Shown here piece by piece: positions 1 through 13,700 of a stretch of 64,000 nucleotides of DNA. The position numbers and the translations under genes were made by a program. A model generated the notes under the pieces. That model worked only from the letters and a program-made list of their open reading frames with translations. It made no database searches and had not been told where the DNA came from. How positions within the stretch are numbered: the stretch's first letter is position 1; every line of letters begins with the position of its first letter. Source of the DNA: Rhinopomastus cyanomelas (Eukaryota > Chordata > Aves > Bucerotiformes > Rhinopomastidae); contig VXBP01002266.1 in NCBI GenBank assembly GCA_013400115.1, positions 29,219 to 93,218 of the forward strand, written 5' to 3'.

Positions 1-1014
1 CCTCTTGAATCCTCCAGGATTCCCTGAAGTCTGTCTTCCCTTCAGTTTTCATCCTTCTCTACTCTTCTTACTTCTTTTAACAGAAATTGTATTTGACATC
101 TCCAGCTGAAATGTATTTTGCATCACAATCTTCCGGAGTTTATTCATCTTTGCATTGGTTATTCCTTTTACAGCAGTCCTTGGGCACATGCTTTTTTTTC
201 CAGACCTCATAAAATTTCCCTTTCATTTTTGATATTTGAGATTTCCTGATGCAGGCATCATAGTGTCGCTCTCTGCTCACTGTCCCTGAACCCTTTAAAC
301 CATGTTTGTCATTAGTATTTTCAGAACAGCCCCTTTCAAAGGCTGCCAGTTCACGTGGATTCCTTTATCCCTTACGTTGTCTTCTCAGGAGATGGTAACT
401 CAGCTCCTGAGGTAGCCTCAAAGCAGTTTTCCCAATCCCTTTTGTGCAGTAGCAAAGTTATTTCATTATTACTTTCATTCCAAAATTATCTCCCACTTTT
501 GAGTGATTCATTTGTCTGTACCCTGACACATTGGAACCTAATAATGAAGAAGTTATGTGGACATTAATATTGCACTCTATTACCTGGCCTTTGTATGTGG
601 TGGTAGCTTAATGTGTCGCTACCTCAAAGATTCCTTCCTCTGTCTCCTCTTCCATTTTTTTGCTTCATATAAGATCCTGACCATCAAACAGTGTGTTCTT
701 TCCCTATTTGATCTTCACCCACAGAGTGTACAAACCTCTTTCCTCTTCTTTATTTGATGCTGTTCTGTTCTGTTACGAAGACCAGACCAATTTTCTTTTA
801 TTGAAAACAGGAAAATTCAGGCAAAAGTATTTATTTATTTACTTACATTCGTCTCAGAAACTCTCCTTCTCTTAGCTTTCCTCAAAGCTTTACAAGATGT
901 TAATGAGAAGCCTTACGCTGTTTCTGCATGAGAAGAGAAAATGAACTCACAGGACAAGTCAGAAAATCCTCCTGCTATTCTCACAAGTTTCAAATTCTAG
1001 ACAGATAGAATCGA
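1..1014. other. Upstream region, no gene recognised
   Basis: T-rich unique sequence 5' of SLC13A1. The short open frames here look like chance. No splice-linked coding exon or known repeat is recognisable. Confidence 0.5.
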
Positions 1015-1140
1015 TAGCCAGACTAAGGCTGGAAGACACCTCTGCAGGTCACCTAGTCCAACCTTTCATTCACAGCAGAGCAAAGTTCAGAGCTACATCA
1101 GGTTGCTCAAGACCTAGTCCTTTCAAACTTTGAATGTCAT
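1015..1140 (-). mobile_element. Old CR1 3' fragment
   Basis: The + strand shows a decayed complement of a CR1 3' end: GGCTGGAAGACACCT, GGTCACCTAGTCCAACC and CAGGTTGCTCAAGACC spaced as in other CR1 copies here. The element therefore reads on the minus strand. It is strongly diverged and 5' truncated. Confidence 0.6.
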
Positions 1141-1431
1141 TGTAGATGGAGATGAAAATAATTCCGTGTTGTTCAGTAAATGTATCCCGTGTGCTTGCAC
1201 GTAACGTCACAGCTGTCTTGCATAAGTCACAACTGATTTCAAGCACACTTTGTGCTTGGATTCCCTACTGAAGCCAACAGCAGCTGGGAAAGCACCTGGT
1301 ATTCTTAGTTACCTAGCTATCTCAAAACTACTCTACATAAACTTGTTCGGAGTAAGGGCAGGGAGAGAAAGTCATGAGGAGGCTGACATCGAGCACTGGT
1401 TTATGATGAACACTTATCTTATCAACCTACT

Positions 1432-1612
1432 GTTAATAAACTTGCTAAAACAATAAAGAGCAAGATTTAATTTTAACTTGCTTTACTGGTCTGCTTTAGC
1501 AATGGCTAAAGGTGATAGCTTGGAAAAATATTAATCAGAGTCAGTTATTTAAAGTCAGACCTATTTTTTTTTTGCTGTTTCTCCAGGAAAGTTCATCTAC
1601 CAGCCATCAACC
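1432..1612 (+). promoter_or_regulatory. Putative proximal promoter or 5' UTR of SLC13A1
   Basis: Upstream of the ATG there is a GTTAATAAAC element at 1432-1441 that resembles an HNF1 half site. A TATTTAAA box lies at 1546-1553. A pyrimidine tract ending in CCAG at 1586 looks like a 3' splice site. Either transcription starts near 1580 from the TATA-like box, or 1587-1612 is the start of a spliced exon carrying the ATG. Both readings are inference. Confidence 0.35.
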
Positions 1613-1711
1613 ATGAAGTTTCTTAGCTACCTCCTGGTTTACCGAAGGTTCCTGCTCATTGTCCTCACCCCACTGCTTTTACTGCCACTTCCACTTATCA
1701 TCAAAACCAAA
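1613..1711 (+). CDS. SLC13A1: SLC13A1 coding exon 1
   Basis: Codes for residues 1-33, from MKFLSYLLV to LIIKTK, ending in phase 0 at a GTAAGT donor. The ATG has A at -3. The start and length equal those of mammalian SLC13A1 exon 1. It encodes the first membrane segment. Confidence 0.96.
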
Positions 1712-4700
1712 GTAAGTGACCTGCTTTCACAGGCTAAACTGTTTCACACAAGGATTTCAAACTGGAGGTTCACGGCTGTTTCCAGAATATAGAATCCGGG
1801 GTCATAGAGTGTTTGGGGTTGGAAGGAGCCTTAAATGACTCCGTGACGTTTGCATTGTGGGGTTTTTTTTAGTTTTATGTCTCTCCCCCTCGGAGTGTTT
1901 GCAGATAAATGTGAAAACACCACCTTTCATTTCAGATCCAGCGCTGGCTGCCAGAGGTTGCCAACTGCATACTTGTTCAGGAAATGTTTGTCTCATTTAA
2001 CATCTTCTAAACTACCTTGAAATTCCCATCCCTACTGTTATATTTTCGCCAGTTTCAAACAGCTCTTTGTGACAGAAAGACAGCTGCAGTTACCTTTGGG
2101 TTTGGTGATGGATTTTGTTAAGTTGCTCGTGCGTTGTGTTGTCTGATAGCCAACGGCTGGAGTCAATGATCTGAGAAATTTGCTCTGGCTTCTAAATAGA
2201 GCAAAGGCTATGCCAGGTCATCTTCCTTTTATTTGACTTGAAGTAAATTCTTCTGGGATTCAGTAACTCTGGTGACTCCTCCAGGCTGATGGAACAGCTG
2301 TCTCAAAACATTGTTAGTGGTGGGTTTGGAACAGCTCTGATGGCAGCTGAAGGAAAGGGGATTCTCCGGTGATGGTTTACCAGTCGTGTGCTGTACTTCT
2401 CACGCGTCCAGAAGACCTGAATCACAGGCAGTGGTTACAGAGCAACACGCCTCAAGCTGTCTCAGATCACTTTTTCTACATTTCAGTTTCCTCTCTGAGA
2501 GGAAATCCTTGAGAAATTGTTGATGTCGTAGGACGTAAGTCAGATGAGCATTTGCTGGCTGACTGATGAACTGACACTACTGAATTGTTTCGTGAGTAGC
2601 AAAAGTCTTCCCCTCAAAAAAATGCTGCCAGAAGCCGACTGACTGGGATCTAACTTTGCTGGTTTTGAGTCAGAGGTTCCCAGAGACATTTTATTGTTAT
2701 TCCTTTCCCAACACAAACCATTTCTGCTGCTTTTGAGTAGCTTTGTGCCCCAATTAGTGACATTAAAAGACCTAAACCATGTTCTTCAAGAGAAAAAACC
2801 ACATGGAGCAGGTTTCTAGGATTCTAGAAGAAACTACGATCGCTGTGTATTAGTACTCTTGGCTGCGGCTACCTTGTGCAGGCAGGACTGAATTACATAC
2901 CTACAGCATCACAGAACAGTAGGGGCTGGCAGGGCCTTCTGGGAGTTGCCTAGTCCAACCTCCAGCTAAAGCAGCTTCACATACAGCAGGTTGCCCGTAG
3001 ACACTCCAGGTAGACTTTGAGCATCTCCACAGAAGGCTCCACAGCCTCTCTGGGCAGACCGCTCCAGAGTTAAGTCACGCTCTTAGAATTATGTTTCTTC
3101 TCATTTTCAGATGGAATTTGCTGTGTTCTAGCTTGTGCCCAGTGTCCCTTGACCTGTCACTGGGCACCGCTGAAGGGAACTTGACACTCCCCCTTTAGAT
3201 GCTTAAAAGCAGTGGTAAGATCCCCTCTCAGTCTTCTCTAAGCTAAACAGATCCAAGCCTGTAGGCATTTCCTCACAAGAGAGATGCTCCGATCCCCTCA
3301 TCAGCTCCACTGGACCTTCTCCATTAGTTCGTTGTCTCTCTTGAACTGGGGAGCCCAGAACGGGCACAATACTACACATGTGGCCTCACTAAGGAAGACT
3401 AGAGGGTAAGGATGAACTCTTTTGGCCTGCTGGTCACACTTCCAAATGCACCCTGGGAAACTGTTTGCTTTCTTGGCCACCAAAGCAGTCTACTGGTTCA
3501 TGGTTAACTTGTCTACCATGACTCACAAGTCCTCCTTCCATGGAGCTGCTTTCCAGCAGCTCAACCTCTAACCTGTACTAGTGCATGGGGATATTTCTCC
3601 CCGGGGGCAGGACTCTACATCTGCTGTGGTTGAACTTCATTAGGTTCCTCTCGAGCCTGGTCAGGTCTCACTGAATGGCTGGACAATCTCCTGGTGTATC
3701 AGTGACCCCTCCAAGTCTATTATCATCAGCCAGCTTGCTCAGGGTACATTCTCTTCATGAAGGTCATTGATGAATCTCTTGAACAAGGCTGCAGCCAGTA
3801 GCGAGTCCTGGGGAACGACACTGGCTAGAGGCCTCCAACCAGGCTCTGTGACTCTCATCACAATCTTCAGAGCTCTGTCATTCAGCCAGTTCTCAGTCCA
3901 CTTATCCAACCGACAGTTACTGAGCTATGAAGATATTATGTATGGGAAGCAATGTCAGAAGTCAAGGTGGACAATGTCTACTCTACCCTCATCTACCCAG
4001 CAAGTCACACCATCCTAGAAGGCTATTGGATTGGTCTAGCATTCCCTTGGTGAATCCATGCTGACTACTCCTAATAACCTCTTTTCCTTCACACACTTGG
4101 AGATGATATCCAGAATGAGTTGCTCCACCACTCTTCCAGGAATGAAGATGAGGCTGACTGGCCTACAGTTTCCATAGATTCTCCTGCAAAATGCTGACAA
4201 ACCTCCTGTTTTCCAAGAGTTTAAATTAAACCTGCTCAAGAAAAACAACTGGTTTGGGTCAGTGTTGGTTATTGTATTAGCTGTCATGCTTCCCTTTTTG
4301 AGGCTAATGACAAGACTTCACTGATTACAGGAAAGACAAAATTTGACCTGTTCTTGACTGTGAGTAATTCTAGAGGTTTGAGGGTTTGCACAACCCTGGA
4401 CGTCAGGAGGGCCAACCTTGGCCTTTTCAAGCAATTCCTGAGGGAAAACCCATGGGACAGGGCACTGGCAGGTAAAGGGGCCCAAGAGAGCTGGTTAACG
4501 TTCAAAGACAACTTCTTTGAGGCCCAAGATCAGAGCATCCCAACAGGTAGGAAGGCAAGGAAGGGAGCCAGAAGACCTGTGTGGTTAAACAGGGAGCTGT
4601 TAGGCAAAATGAGGAGGAAGAAGAAAGCCTACAGGTCATGGAAGGAGGGAGAGGATGGCCACTTGGGGTGATTATGAGGCTCTGGTAATAGAATGTAAGG

Positions 4701-7700
4701 ACACAACTAGGAAAGCCAAGGCCCCCTTGGAATTAAACCTTGCAGGAGAGGTCAAGGGCAACAAAAAGGGCTTCTTCAAATACACTGCAGGTAAAACTAA
4801 AACTAGAGGCAACGTAGGACCCCTGTTGAACGAGGTGGGTGCCCTGGAGACACAGGATGCAGAGAAAGCAGAGATACTGGACACCTTCTTTGCCTGGGTC
4901 TGTACTTCTGGGAGCTGTCCTGATTTCAAACCTCAGACTGCTGAGGCTCCAGAGGAAGTCGAGGTAAGAGAAGAGTCTGCCTTGGTTGGTGAGGACTGGG
5001 TTAGGGATAAGTTGAGCGAGCTGGATGGACACAAATCCATGGGCCCAGATGGGATGCACCCATGTGTACTAAGGGAGACAGTGGAAGTAATTTCTAAGCC
5101 ACTCACTATTATCTTTAATAAGTCCTGGGGACCAGGAGAGGTGTCTAGAGACTGGAGGACAGCAGATGTCACTCCAATCTTCAAAAAGGGAAAGAAGGAG
5201 GACCCAGGTAACTATAGATTGGTCAGCCAATCCATCCCAGGAAAGGTGATGGAACACTTTATCCTTGATGCTTTCTCCAGGCACATCCTGGACAGGAGGG
5301 TCATTAGCAAGTCAGGATGGCTTTACCAAAGGAAGTCATGCTTATCCAACCTGATATCCTTTTATGAGGGCGTAGCAGGTGGATAGATGATGGCAGAGCA
5401 GTGGATGTGGTCTGTCTTGACTTCAGCAAAGTATTTGACACAGTCTCCCACAGCATCCTTGCAGTCAAACTGAGGCAGTGTGGACTGCATGATTGAGTAG
5501 TGAGGTGGATCATGAACTGGCTGTAGGATAGAAGCCAGAGAGTAGTGGTCAGTGGGACAGAGTCCAGTTTGAGGCCTGTATCTAGTGGAGTCCCCCAAGG
5601 GTTGGTACTGGGACAAGTCCTGTTCAATCTATTCATTGATGACTTGGATGAGGGATTGGCATGCACTGTCAGCAAGTTTGCTGATGACACAAAGCTGGGT
5701 GGTGTCGCCGACACCCCTGCAGACTGCGCTGCCATGCACAGAATCACAGAACATTAGGGACTGGAAGGGACCTCAAAAGACCATCCAGTCCAATCCCCCG
5801 CCACAGCAGGATGCCCCAGTTCAAGCTGCACAAGAACATGTCCAGGCAGGCTCCAAACCTCTCCAGAGAAGGAGACTCCACAAACCCCCTGGGCAGCCCC
5901 CTCCAGTGCTCTGTCACACTCACTGGGAAAAAGTTATAGAATCATAGAATCAGTCAGGGTTAGAAGGGACCACAGGATCATCCAGTTCCAACTCCCCTGC
6001 CATGGGCAGGGACACCCCACCCTAGACCAGGCTGGCCAGAGCCTCATCCAGCCTGGCCTTAAACACCTCCAAGGATGGGGCCTCCACCACCTCCCTGGGC
6101 AACTCATTCCAGGCTCTCACCACTCTCACGGTGAAGAACTTCCTCCTCACATCCACTCTAAGTCTACCCATCTCCAGCTTTGCTCCATTCCTCCTAGTCC
6201 TGTTGCTACCTGACATCCTAAACAGCCCCTCCCCAGCCTTTTTGTAGGTCCCTTTCAGATACTGGAAGGCCACAAGAAGGTCACCTGGGAGCCTCCTCTT
6301 CTCCAGACTGAACAGCCCCAACTCTCTCAGTCTGGCCTCACAGGAGAGGTGCTCCAGCCCTCTGATCATCCTCGTGGCCCTCCTCTGCACTTGCTCCAGC
6401 ATCTCCACATCCTTCTTGTAATAAGGGCTCCAGAACTGGAGTTCAAGAGGGACGTGGAGCTGCTGGAGAGAGTCCAGCATAGAGCGATGAGGATGACGAA
6501 GGAAGTGGAGCACCTCCTTATGAGGAGAGGCTGAGGGAGCTGGGTCTCTTTGGCTTGGAGGAGACTGAGGGGTGACCTCATTAATGTCTATAAATATGTG
6601 AAGGGTGGGTGTCAGGAGGATGGAGCCAGGCTCTTCTCAGTGTCATCTGGGACAAGAGGCAATGGGTGCAAGCTGGAACATAGAAGGTTCCACATAAATA
6701 TCAGAAGGAACTTCTTCCCAGTGAGGGTGACAGAGCACTGGAACAGGCTGCTCAGGGCAGTTGTGGAGTCTCCTTCTCTGGAGACGTTTAAAACCCACTT
6801 GGTTATGTTCCTGTGCTACTTGGTCTGAGTGATCCTGCTGCGTCAGGGGGATTAGACTGGATGATCTTCCGAGGTCCCTTCCAACCCCTAGTGATTCCAT
6901 GACTACAGCTGCTCAATGTTTGTAATTTATGTTAATTCATGGTCTGAGAATGCTCCCCAGTGACCTATGTGATTAATTGTGCTTGAAGGAAAAGGCAGCT
7001 GGCTTTCTATGTTTTGTATGTAGAGTTTAAGCAATTTTACTGTCTCTTAGGACAAAAAGTCTTTAAAGCTATCCTACTATCTACGGTTCACACCACAGCG
7101 GGATTATCACCGGCAGACAATAAGTTCTCTGAAGCCAGCTCTTTGGGGTCCCCCTTGTTCCAGCTGTAGGGATTCTCTCCACTGACGTAGGTGGACTTTC
7201 TGCAGTGGTGATTTTTTTCCCTGGATACTTCACTCGATTCATTTTGTTGGTGCTTTTTGTATTCTAGGAAGCAGAATGTGCATACACGTTGTTTGTAGTT
7301 GCCATCTTTTGGCTCACAGAAGCTTTGCCACTTGCTGTTTCAGCTTTGCTCCCTGCCTTCATGTTCCCATTGTTTGGTATTATGGCATCCAAAGAGGTAA
7401 TCCTTCTGTCTCCATCATATTATACATTTCAGTGGTGCAGATTTCAGTGATAACATCTCCAGAGAAAGAACCACATGGCACTGAAACTCAGTGGGCTAAT
7501 CCACGTGTTTGCTAAGTGCCAACCACAACAGCCCTGTCTCTGGACTTGCTGCCTGCTTTGTCCTCAGAACTTGTTTCTGTTTCTTTAATCATTTTTTCCC
7601 TAGATCATGATTCAGTGCTTAGATGCTGTTGGAGGGAAAATGCTAGAGAGGCATAAAATACCCTTCAAGTTACAGAAGCAAGCCCCCACGTGCCAAATGC

Positions 7701-10700
7701 TGTGTGCACATCGTCCTATCAAAGAGAGGACACCACAGATTACATTGGAAGATGGTTTTGTAGCTGTTAGAGAGATGACTAAACGAATCAAAGCAGCATT
7801 TAATTGCTGGTTTAAGTCATATGTGAGGTTTGCCCAGCCATCGTGGTTTGGCCGTCGTGGTTTGTCCATCTCACAAGCCCTATTTGCCATTATGTTTAAA
7901 TGCTGTGCTTTAGTGCACTTACTCTTGCACCATTTGCTTACGTGGAATTAACAGGTTAAATCAAATAAATAGTAAAAATTTAAGCTCAAAATGTTTCTTG
8001 ATATTTATTTCAATATATATTGTTCCTGTTCAGGATTTTGGTTTTGGCATGAGTAACAAATACTAATGAAAAGTCACCACAACATATATTTTGTTTTGAT
8101 TTCAGGTGTCATCTGCTTATTTTAAAGATTTTCATCTGCTGCTGATCGGGGTGATTTGTTTGGCAACATCAATCGAAAAATGGAATTTACACAAAAGAGT
8201 GGCTTTAAGAATGGTGATGCTGGTGGGTGTCAACCCTGCATGGTAGGTGCTAAACGGTGCGTTACAGGATCACAACACTTGTGGAAAGCTGTGTTTTCCA
8301 GAAGTCATTGCCTACAGCTCTTTCTGCAGCAGAAATCCAGCCTTTCTCTTCTACTGAAACAAAGTGGACATTTGAAATGATGATGATTGATGTGTAGGTC
8401 CCTCTTATCATACTGCTGAAATCCTAACTGGTTCTATTCATAATGAGGACACTTCTGAACAGAGTCTGAACAAAGGATCTGTGAGCAACAGAAGGGTCTG
8501 GTTTCTCAGTGGTGGTTTGTGCTTTATCTAACTGACACATGGACCTAGAAGTCTGTGCTGTGTTTATTATTAATTTGCATTTCAGTGCTTGCAAATTTCT
8601 GGGCACTTCCCAAAAACACAAGATGATAAGTTCAAACACACACTGAGGGACAACAAGTCATCATAGAATCATCATGGCTGGAAACGACCTCCAGGGTCAT
8701 CAAGTCCAACCTTTTCTCCTAGTGCCTAACCTCTAGACCATATCCCTGAGCGCCGCATCCACTTATGAACGGTGAGGAAGCAAAACCACGTTAAGCCAGA
8801 TGTCTGTATGGTTTTTTATTTGTCTACCTATGAAAAAAAAAACCCCAGAAGAATAGGAACTTCCCCAGCTGGATGAGGTAACGAGAGAAACTAAATCACC
8901 CCTCTCTACTTACTAACAGCACACAGCTCGTGATGTGAAAACTCTCTTCTTGGCTTGCTTTACAAGGCTGCAGAAAAGCTGCAGGTTCCTCTGTCAGCAC
9001 CCAGTCAGGCTGCAGATAGGATTTGGAGAGCAAACCTGAGTTAGCACAATACATGCTGCTTACTGCTGCTCGTCAGGAAGCAAACGGTGACAGGAAGCAA
9101 ACAGCCAGACAAATAGAAACCCCAGTTCTAAAAAATGAGGTGCCACTTGGGAGAAGAGCACCTCATGGAAGTGCTGGATTCTTTGTGTGTCTCGGTGTCT
9201 TTCCAGTCCTGTTTTGAAACAGCACATGCATTTTGCTGTTCCCTGCATCTCTCTGTTTTTAACAAATGCTCCTACATTCTGGTTCGACAGCCTCCTATTA
9301 CCTTCAGCTCTGTTCTTAAGCTGTGGGGGTTCAGTTATATCAACTCCCAATGTTTTGTTAATCACTTTAAATCATCACCTTTTGGCTGAAATCTTGAATG
9401 GGAGAATACAAGTGGATGGCATGCTGGGCTAAGCTGAACACTGCTGGGCAACTTGCTGCAGACACAGGGCCCCACAGCTGAGGCTGCCTAGAGCAACTCC
9501 ACAGACAGCTATCTAACCCTGAGGAAGCAGTGGCCCTCAAAACTATCTCAGCTCTACAATATTTTTTAATAAGGACACAAGAATGGCAAGAAGATGCTGA
9601 AATGATCTGTGAGGAAGAGGATCTTCCTCTCAGCATCTGCTGCCCCTCTGCTGTGCTACAGCAGAGTAGTAGCACTACAAAGTGCTGCATGCTGTCCTCT
9701 GTGACCAGCCCTCCTACTCGACTAGTGGGAGTCCCCTGACAACCTGTGGACTTACTGGAACCTCATCCAGCTCAAGGTGGAGGTAACACTGTAGTAGACT
9801 TGCACATTAGAGGAAGCAGATGTTGCAGGAGTGTAAGCAGAACAGCAAGATCTGGATCCTGCATTCTTCTGGAGATTGTGTGAGAAATACTGAGGCCAGA
9901 AGGAGGAGGGAAGTGATCACTCCCTACGCTCAGCGCTGGTGCGGTTGCACCCTGAATACTGGGCTCAGTTTTGGGCTCTCCACTACAAGAAAGACATTGA
10001 GGTGTTGGAACATGTCCAAAGAAAAGCAAAGAAGTTGGTGAAGGGTCTAGAGCACAAGTCTTTTGAGGAGCAACTGAGGAAACTGGGTTGTTCAGTCTCA
10101 AGCAAAGAAGGGTGAGGGTAGAGCTGATCACTCTCTGCGACTACTTGAAAGGACGTTGTAGCTCAGTGAGGTGGGTGTTTGTCTCTTCCCAAGTCACAAG
10201 CCAGAGAACAAGAGGAAATGGCCTCAAGTGGCACCAGTGGAGGTTTACATTGAATTTTGGGAAATAGTTATTCGCTGAAAGGGTTGTCAAGCACTGCAAG
10301 AGAATACCCAGGAAAGTGATTGATTTACTCCCTCTGGATGACTTAAAAGACGTGTAGATGTGGCACTTAAGCATATGGTTCAATGGTGGAATTGGCCACG
10401 TTAGCTTCAGGGTTGGACCTAATGATCTTAAAGGTCTTCTGCAACATAAATGATTCTATGAGTCCATAAAAGCCTCCCACCTTCTGAGCTATAGCTCTGG
10501 AGTGCAGATTATCAGGGAAAGGTGAACAGGTTTATGAAGTCTGCAAGGACTGGAATGAGTAATAAAACATCGATTGTGTATTACGGACCAAAGAGTAACT
10601 TTATAGTTGAATGTAAATGACATTCTCATCCAAGGTTCCCTGCAGAGTATGTTTTAACAACAGTATAGGGAGAATAATGTGATAATGAAGAAAAACTGGA

Positions 10701-13700
10701 GCTGAGCAAGTGAGGATATGAAGACCTAATAGAAAACTGTGTAAAGTCAATGGATTTTATACCACTGGTAACAATTGGTGTTGAATTGGGTCTACCACTG
10801 CAGATCGCTGCGCCTTTACGCCACTGGAAGTGCACAGAGGAGAGACAAGGCGTCTCTGTGGAGGAAAAAATCAAGTTGGAAATGTCATCGCTGTTAGCTG
10901 AAATGAGAGGCCTTACGAGGCATTCTGAAGGGTGCATTCATGCCACAAAATACTGCTGGCATTATTTTTGTGTCAAACCTTGTCTCTGTGTGCAGAGCAG
11001 TTCTTGTGGCTTTTGTGAAGCTTTGGTTAGGCAGTGAGCTTCACAAACTGCACAAATGACTTCTCAGAACACGCTGCAGTACCACAGTCCATCCACTCAC
11101 AGTTGTCCTGTTGCTGTGGTGATGCATGGCAGGTGTTTAATGACCCTGCCAACACCTTGGGACTGGAAGCCAAGAGGACTACTTTCATTTGCAACTCCAA
11201 GAGATGCATTAGAAATGGCAGGGGGGCTGCATCGAACGTTTACTGTCCAACTTCACTAGACACGACATGGAATGTTTTGTGTTTTGGTGACTCCAGTCAC
11301 TGATGCAATTCCTATTTGTAGTGAACTTGGCACAAACCACACAAAGACCACACTAAGACAATGTAATGACCTTCACTTTCCCATGTAATATTGAAGTTGA
11401 TTGAAGTACAAATAATCCTTGCACTTGTCTTAGTGCTCTGATTACAAACAATGCCACTTACTTAATGGTTAATACTTCTTCCTATAATATGTGGACGGGT
11501 ACAGAATCATAGAACCATCAGGGATTGGAAGGGACCTCAAAAGATCATCTAGTCCAATCCCCCTGCCACAGCAGGATCACCTAGACCAAGTCATACAGGA
11601 ACCCGTCCAGGTGGGTCTTCAACATCTCCTGTGAGGGAGACTCCACAACTCCCCTATAGCAGCCTGTTCCAGTGCTCCGTCACCCTCACCGTGAAGAAGT
11701 TCCTTCTCATCTTGATGTGGAACCTCCTATGTTCCAGCTTACACCCATTGCCTCTCATCCTATCACTAGATGATATTGAGAAGAGCCCAGCTCCATCCTC
11801 CTGACACCCACCCTTCAAATATTTATAGACATGAATGAGGTCACTTCCTTCATCATCCTCATTGCTCTAGGCTGGACTCCCTCCAGCAGCTCCATGTCCT
11901 TCTTGAACTGAGGAGCCCAGAACTGGACACAACACTCCAGATGTGATCTCACTAGGGCAGAGTAAAGGGAGAGAAGAACCTCTCTTGATCTGCTAACCAC
12001 CCCCCTTCTGATCCACCCCAGGATGCTGTTGGCCCTCTTGGCACCTACGTAGCTTATAGCTGCACTATACATAGTAAGTGACTCTTAAGTATAGCTTTAC
12101 CTACAGCTTACTATATGTAAGTGTATATATGTATGTAAACACTTCGTTTTTAATTCGCTTGCACAACACTACATCCGTAAGATTTCCTCAGAGGTCAGTT
12201 ACCAATCTAAATTGTCACTGTTTCCTCCAGTCCAGCTTTCTGTTGGAAAAGCTTTCCACTCCAATCAAATACAGTGGTGATAGGATGTGTTGCTGTAGCA
12301 GCCACAGACTCTTCTCTCCTGTTGCAGGCTTACACTGGGTTTCATGGTTAGCTGTGCTTTCTTGTCAATGTGGCTCAGCAACACCTCTGCTGCTGCCATG
12401 GTGATGCCCATTGTAGAGGCTGTAGCTCAGCAGATCGCCAGAGCTGAAGCAGAAGCTGATGCGCTGGAGATGTCTTGCTCTAACGGCTCCATCAACCCAG
12501 CTCTGGAGCTGGACGGTAGGCACACGGTGTATTTTCTGTCTCTGTTCACCCTCACTCTTTCGTGGAGCGAACGCCACATGAAATAAAGTCGGATGGATAG
12601 GGAAGTACTAAGAGTTCATTGGGAACATTCTCTTGGATTACTGTGTGTGAGGTTCTCACGTTCACCAAGGTTTATTAGAACTGAACAGATGCAGGATGCA
12701 GCAGTTTCAAGAGAGTAGGAGAGAAAAGGATGGCTTGTCCAGCCTACTACGATGTGTGAAAAGAAGTATGACTACAGTTGGTAAACACACTGAGGTGAAG
12801 TGTTAGCAAGACAAGCGAGCTCGAGTTCTAGGGAAGCGAACGAATGAGTAACAAACTGGTTGTGTACAAAAATTAGAAAGATTTCTTGTTAGCAAAAGAT
12901 TGAAACTCTGGGGAACAGGAGTCACGAAGGTGTAGGGTACAGTCCTGCTGGCTTTGAGACTGGCACTTGTTAAATACATTCATGGAACGTGGGAAGTGAT
13001 TGCATAGAGTGGGACATGGTGATGGATCTTCCCGCTCTAGCACCCTTACGAACTCATCTGTCTTTGCGTCGTCAATGTCTTACAGAAAACATAGAAGGAT
13101 GTGAAAGCACCGACTGGAAGGAGAAAGAAAAGCAAGTTAACGGGTAATATTGAGTAACTGAGTTCTGTTCTCAGGTTCCATGGGATAGACTCTCCGTTTA
13201 CCGCAGTACATATCTTTGTTCTTCCAGATATGACAATGATGTGGGTGGCACTGTGTGCACCGTTGAAAAGGAAAATGAAAAAGAGAAGGAACAGGTACCT
13301 AAGGTGTCTTCTTATTATGCAGCTAGTTTGTGGACTGTAGTTTTCACCTATATCTCACTCCTATGTAACACCTAAGCTGGCACAGCAACAACGTGGCCAG
13401 CGTCATGCGGATAACAGATAAATGTGTAAATACACAGACACGTATGGCCTGCTTAGCGAGGTCTGCTTTAGTGCTTTGGTGCTCCCAGGGTATTTTGCCC
13501 ACCCTTAGCTCCAGAGTACAAACTGTGTGCTTGTGTATAGATCTATATATAAAGAATCATAGAATCATAGAATCATTAGGGATTGGAAGGGACCTCAAAA
13601 GATCATCCAGTTCAATCCTCCTGCCACAGCAGGATCATCTAGACCCAGTCACACAGGAACANNNNNNNNNNNNTGATCCACCCCAGGATGCTGTTGGGCC

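Noticed and set aside
4354..5386. Long open frames resembling a polymerase gene
   Set aside because: They are the linker and reverse transcriptase of a truncated CR1 LINE, with frameshifts and no ORF1 or endonuclease core; not a host gene and not a viral polymerase.
4672..5747. Antisense open frames opposite the CR1 reverse transcriptase
   Set aside because: Shadows of the sense CR1 coding sequence; no independent motif.
7607..7951. 114-codon open frame in intron 2
   Set aside because: No family motif, and the exon 2 to exon 3 splice is fully explained without it.
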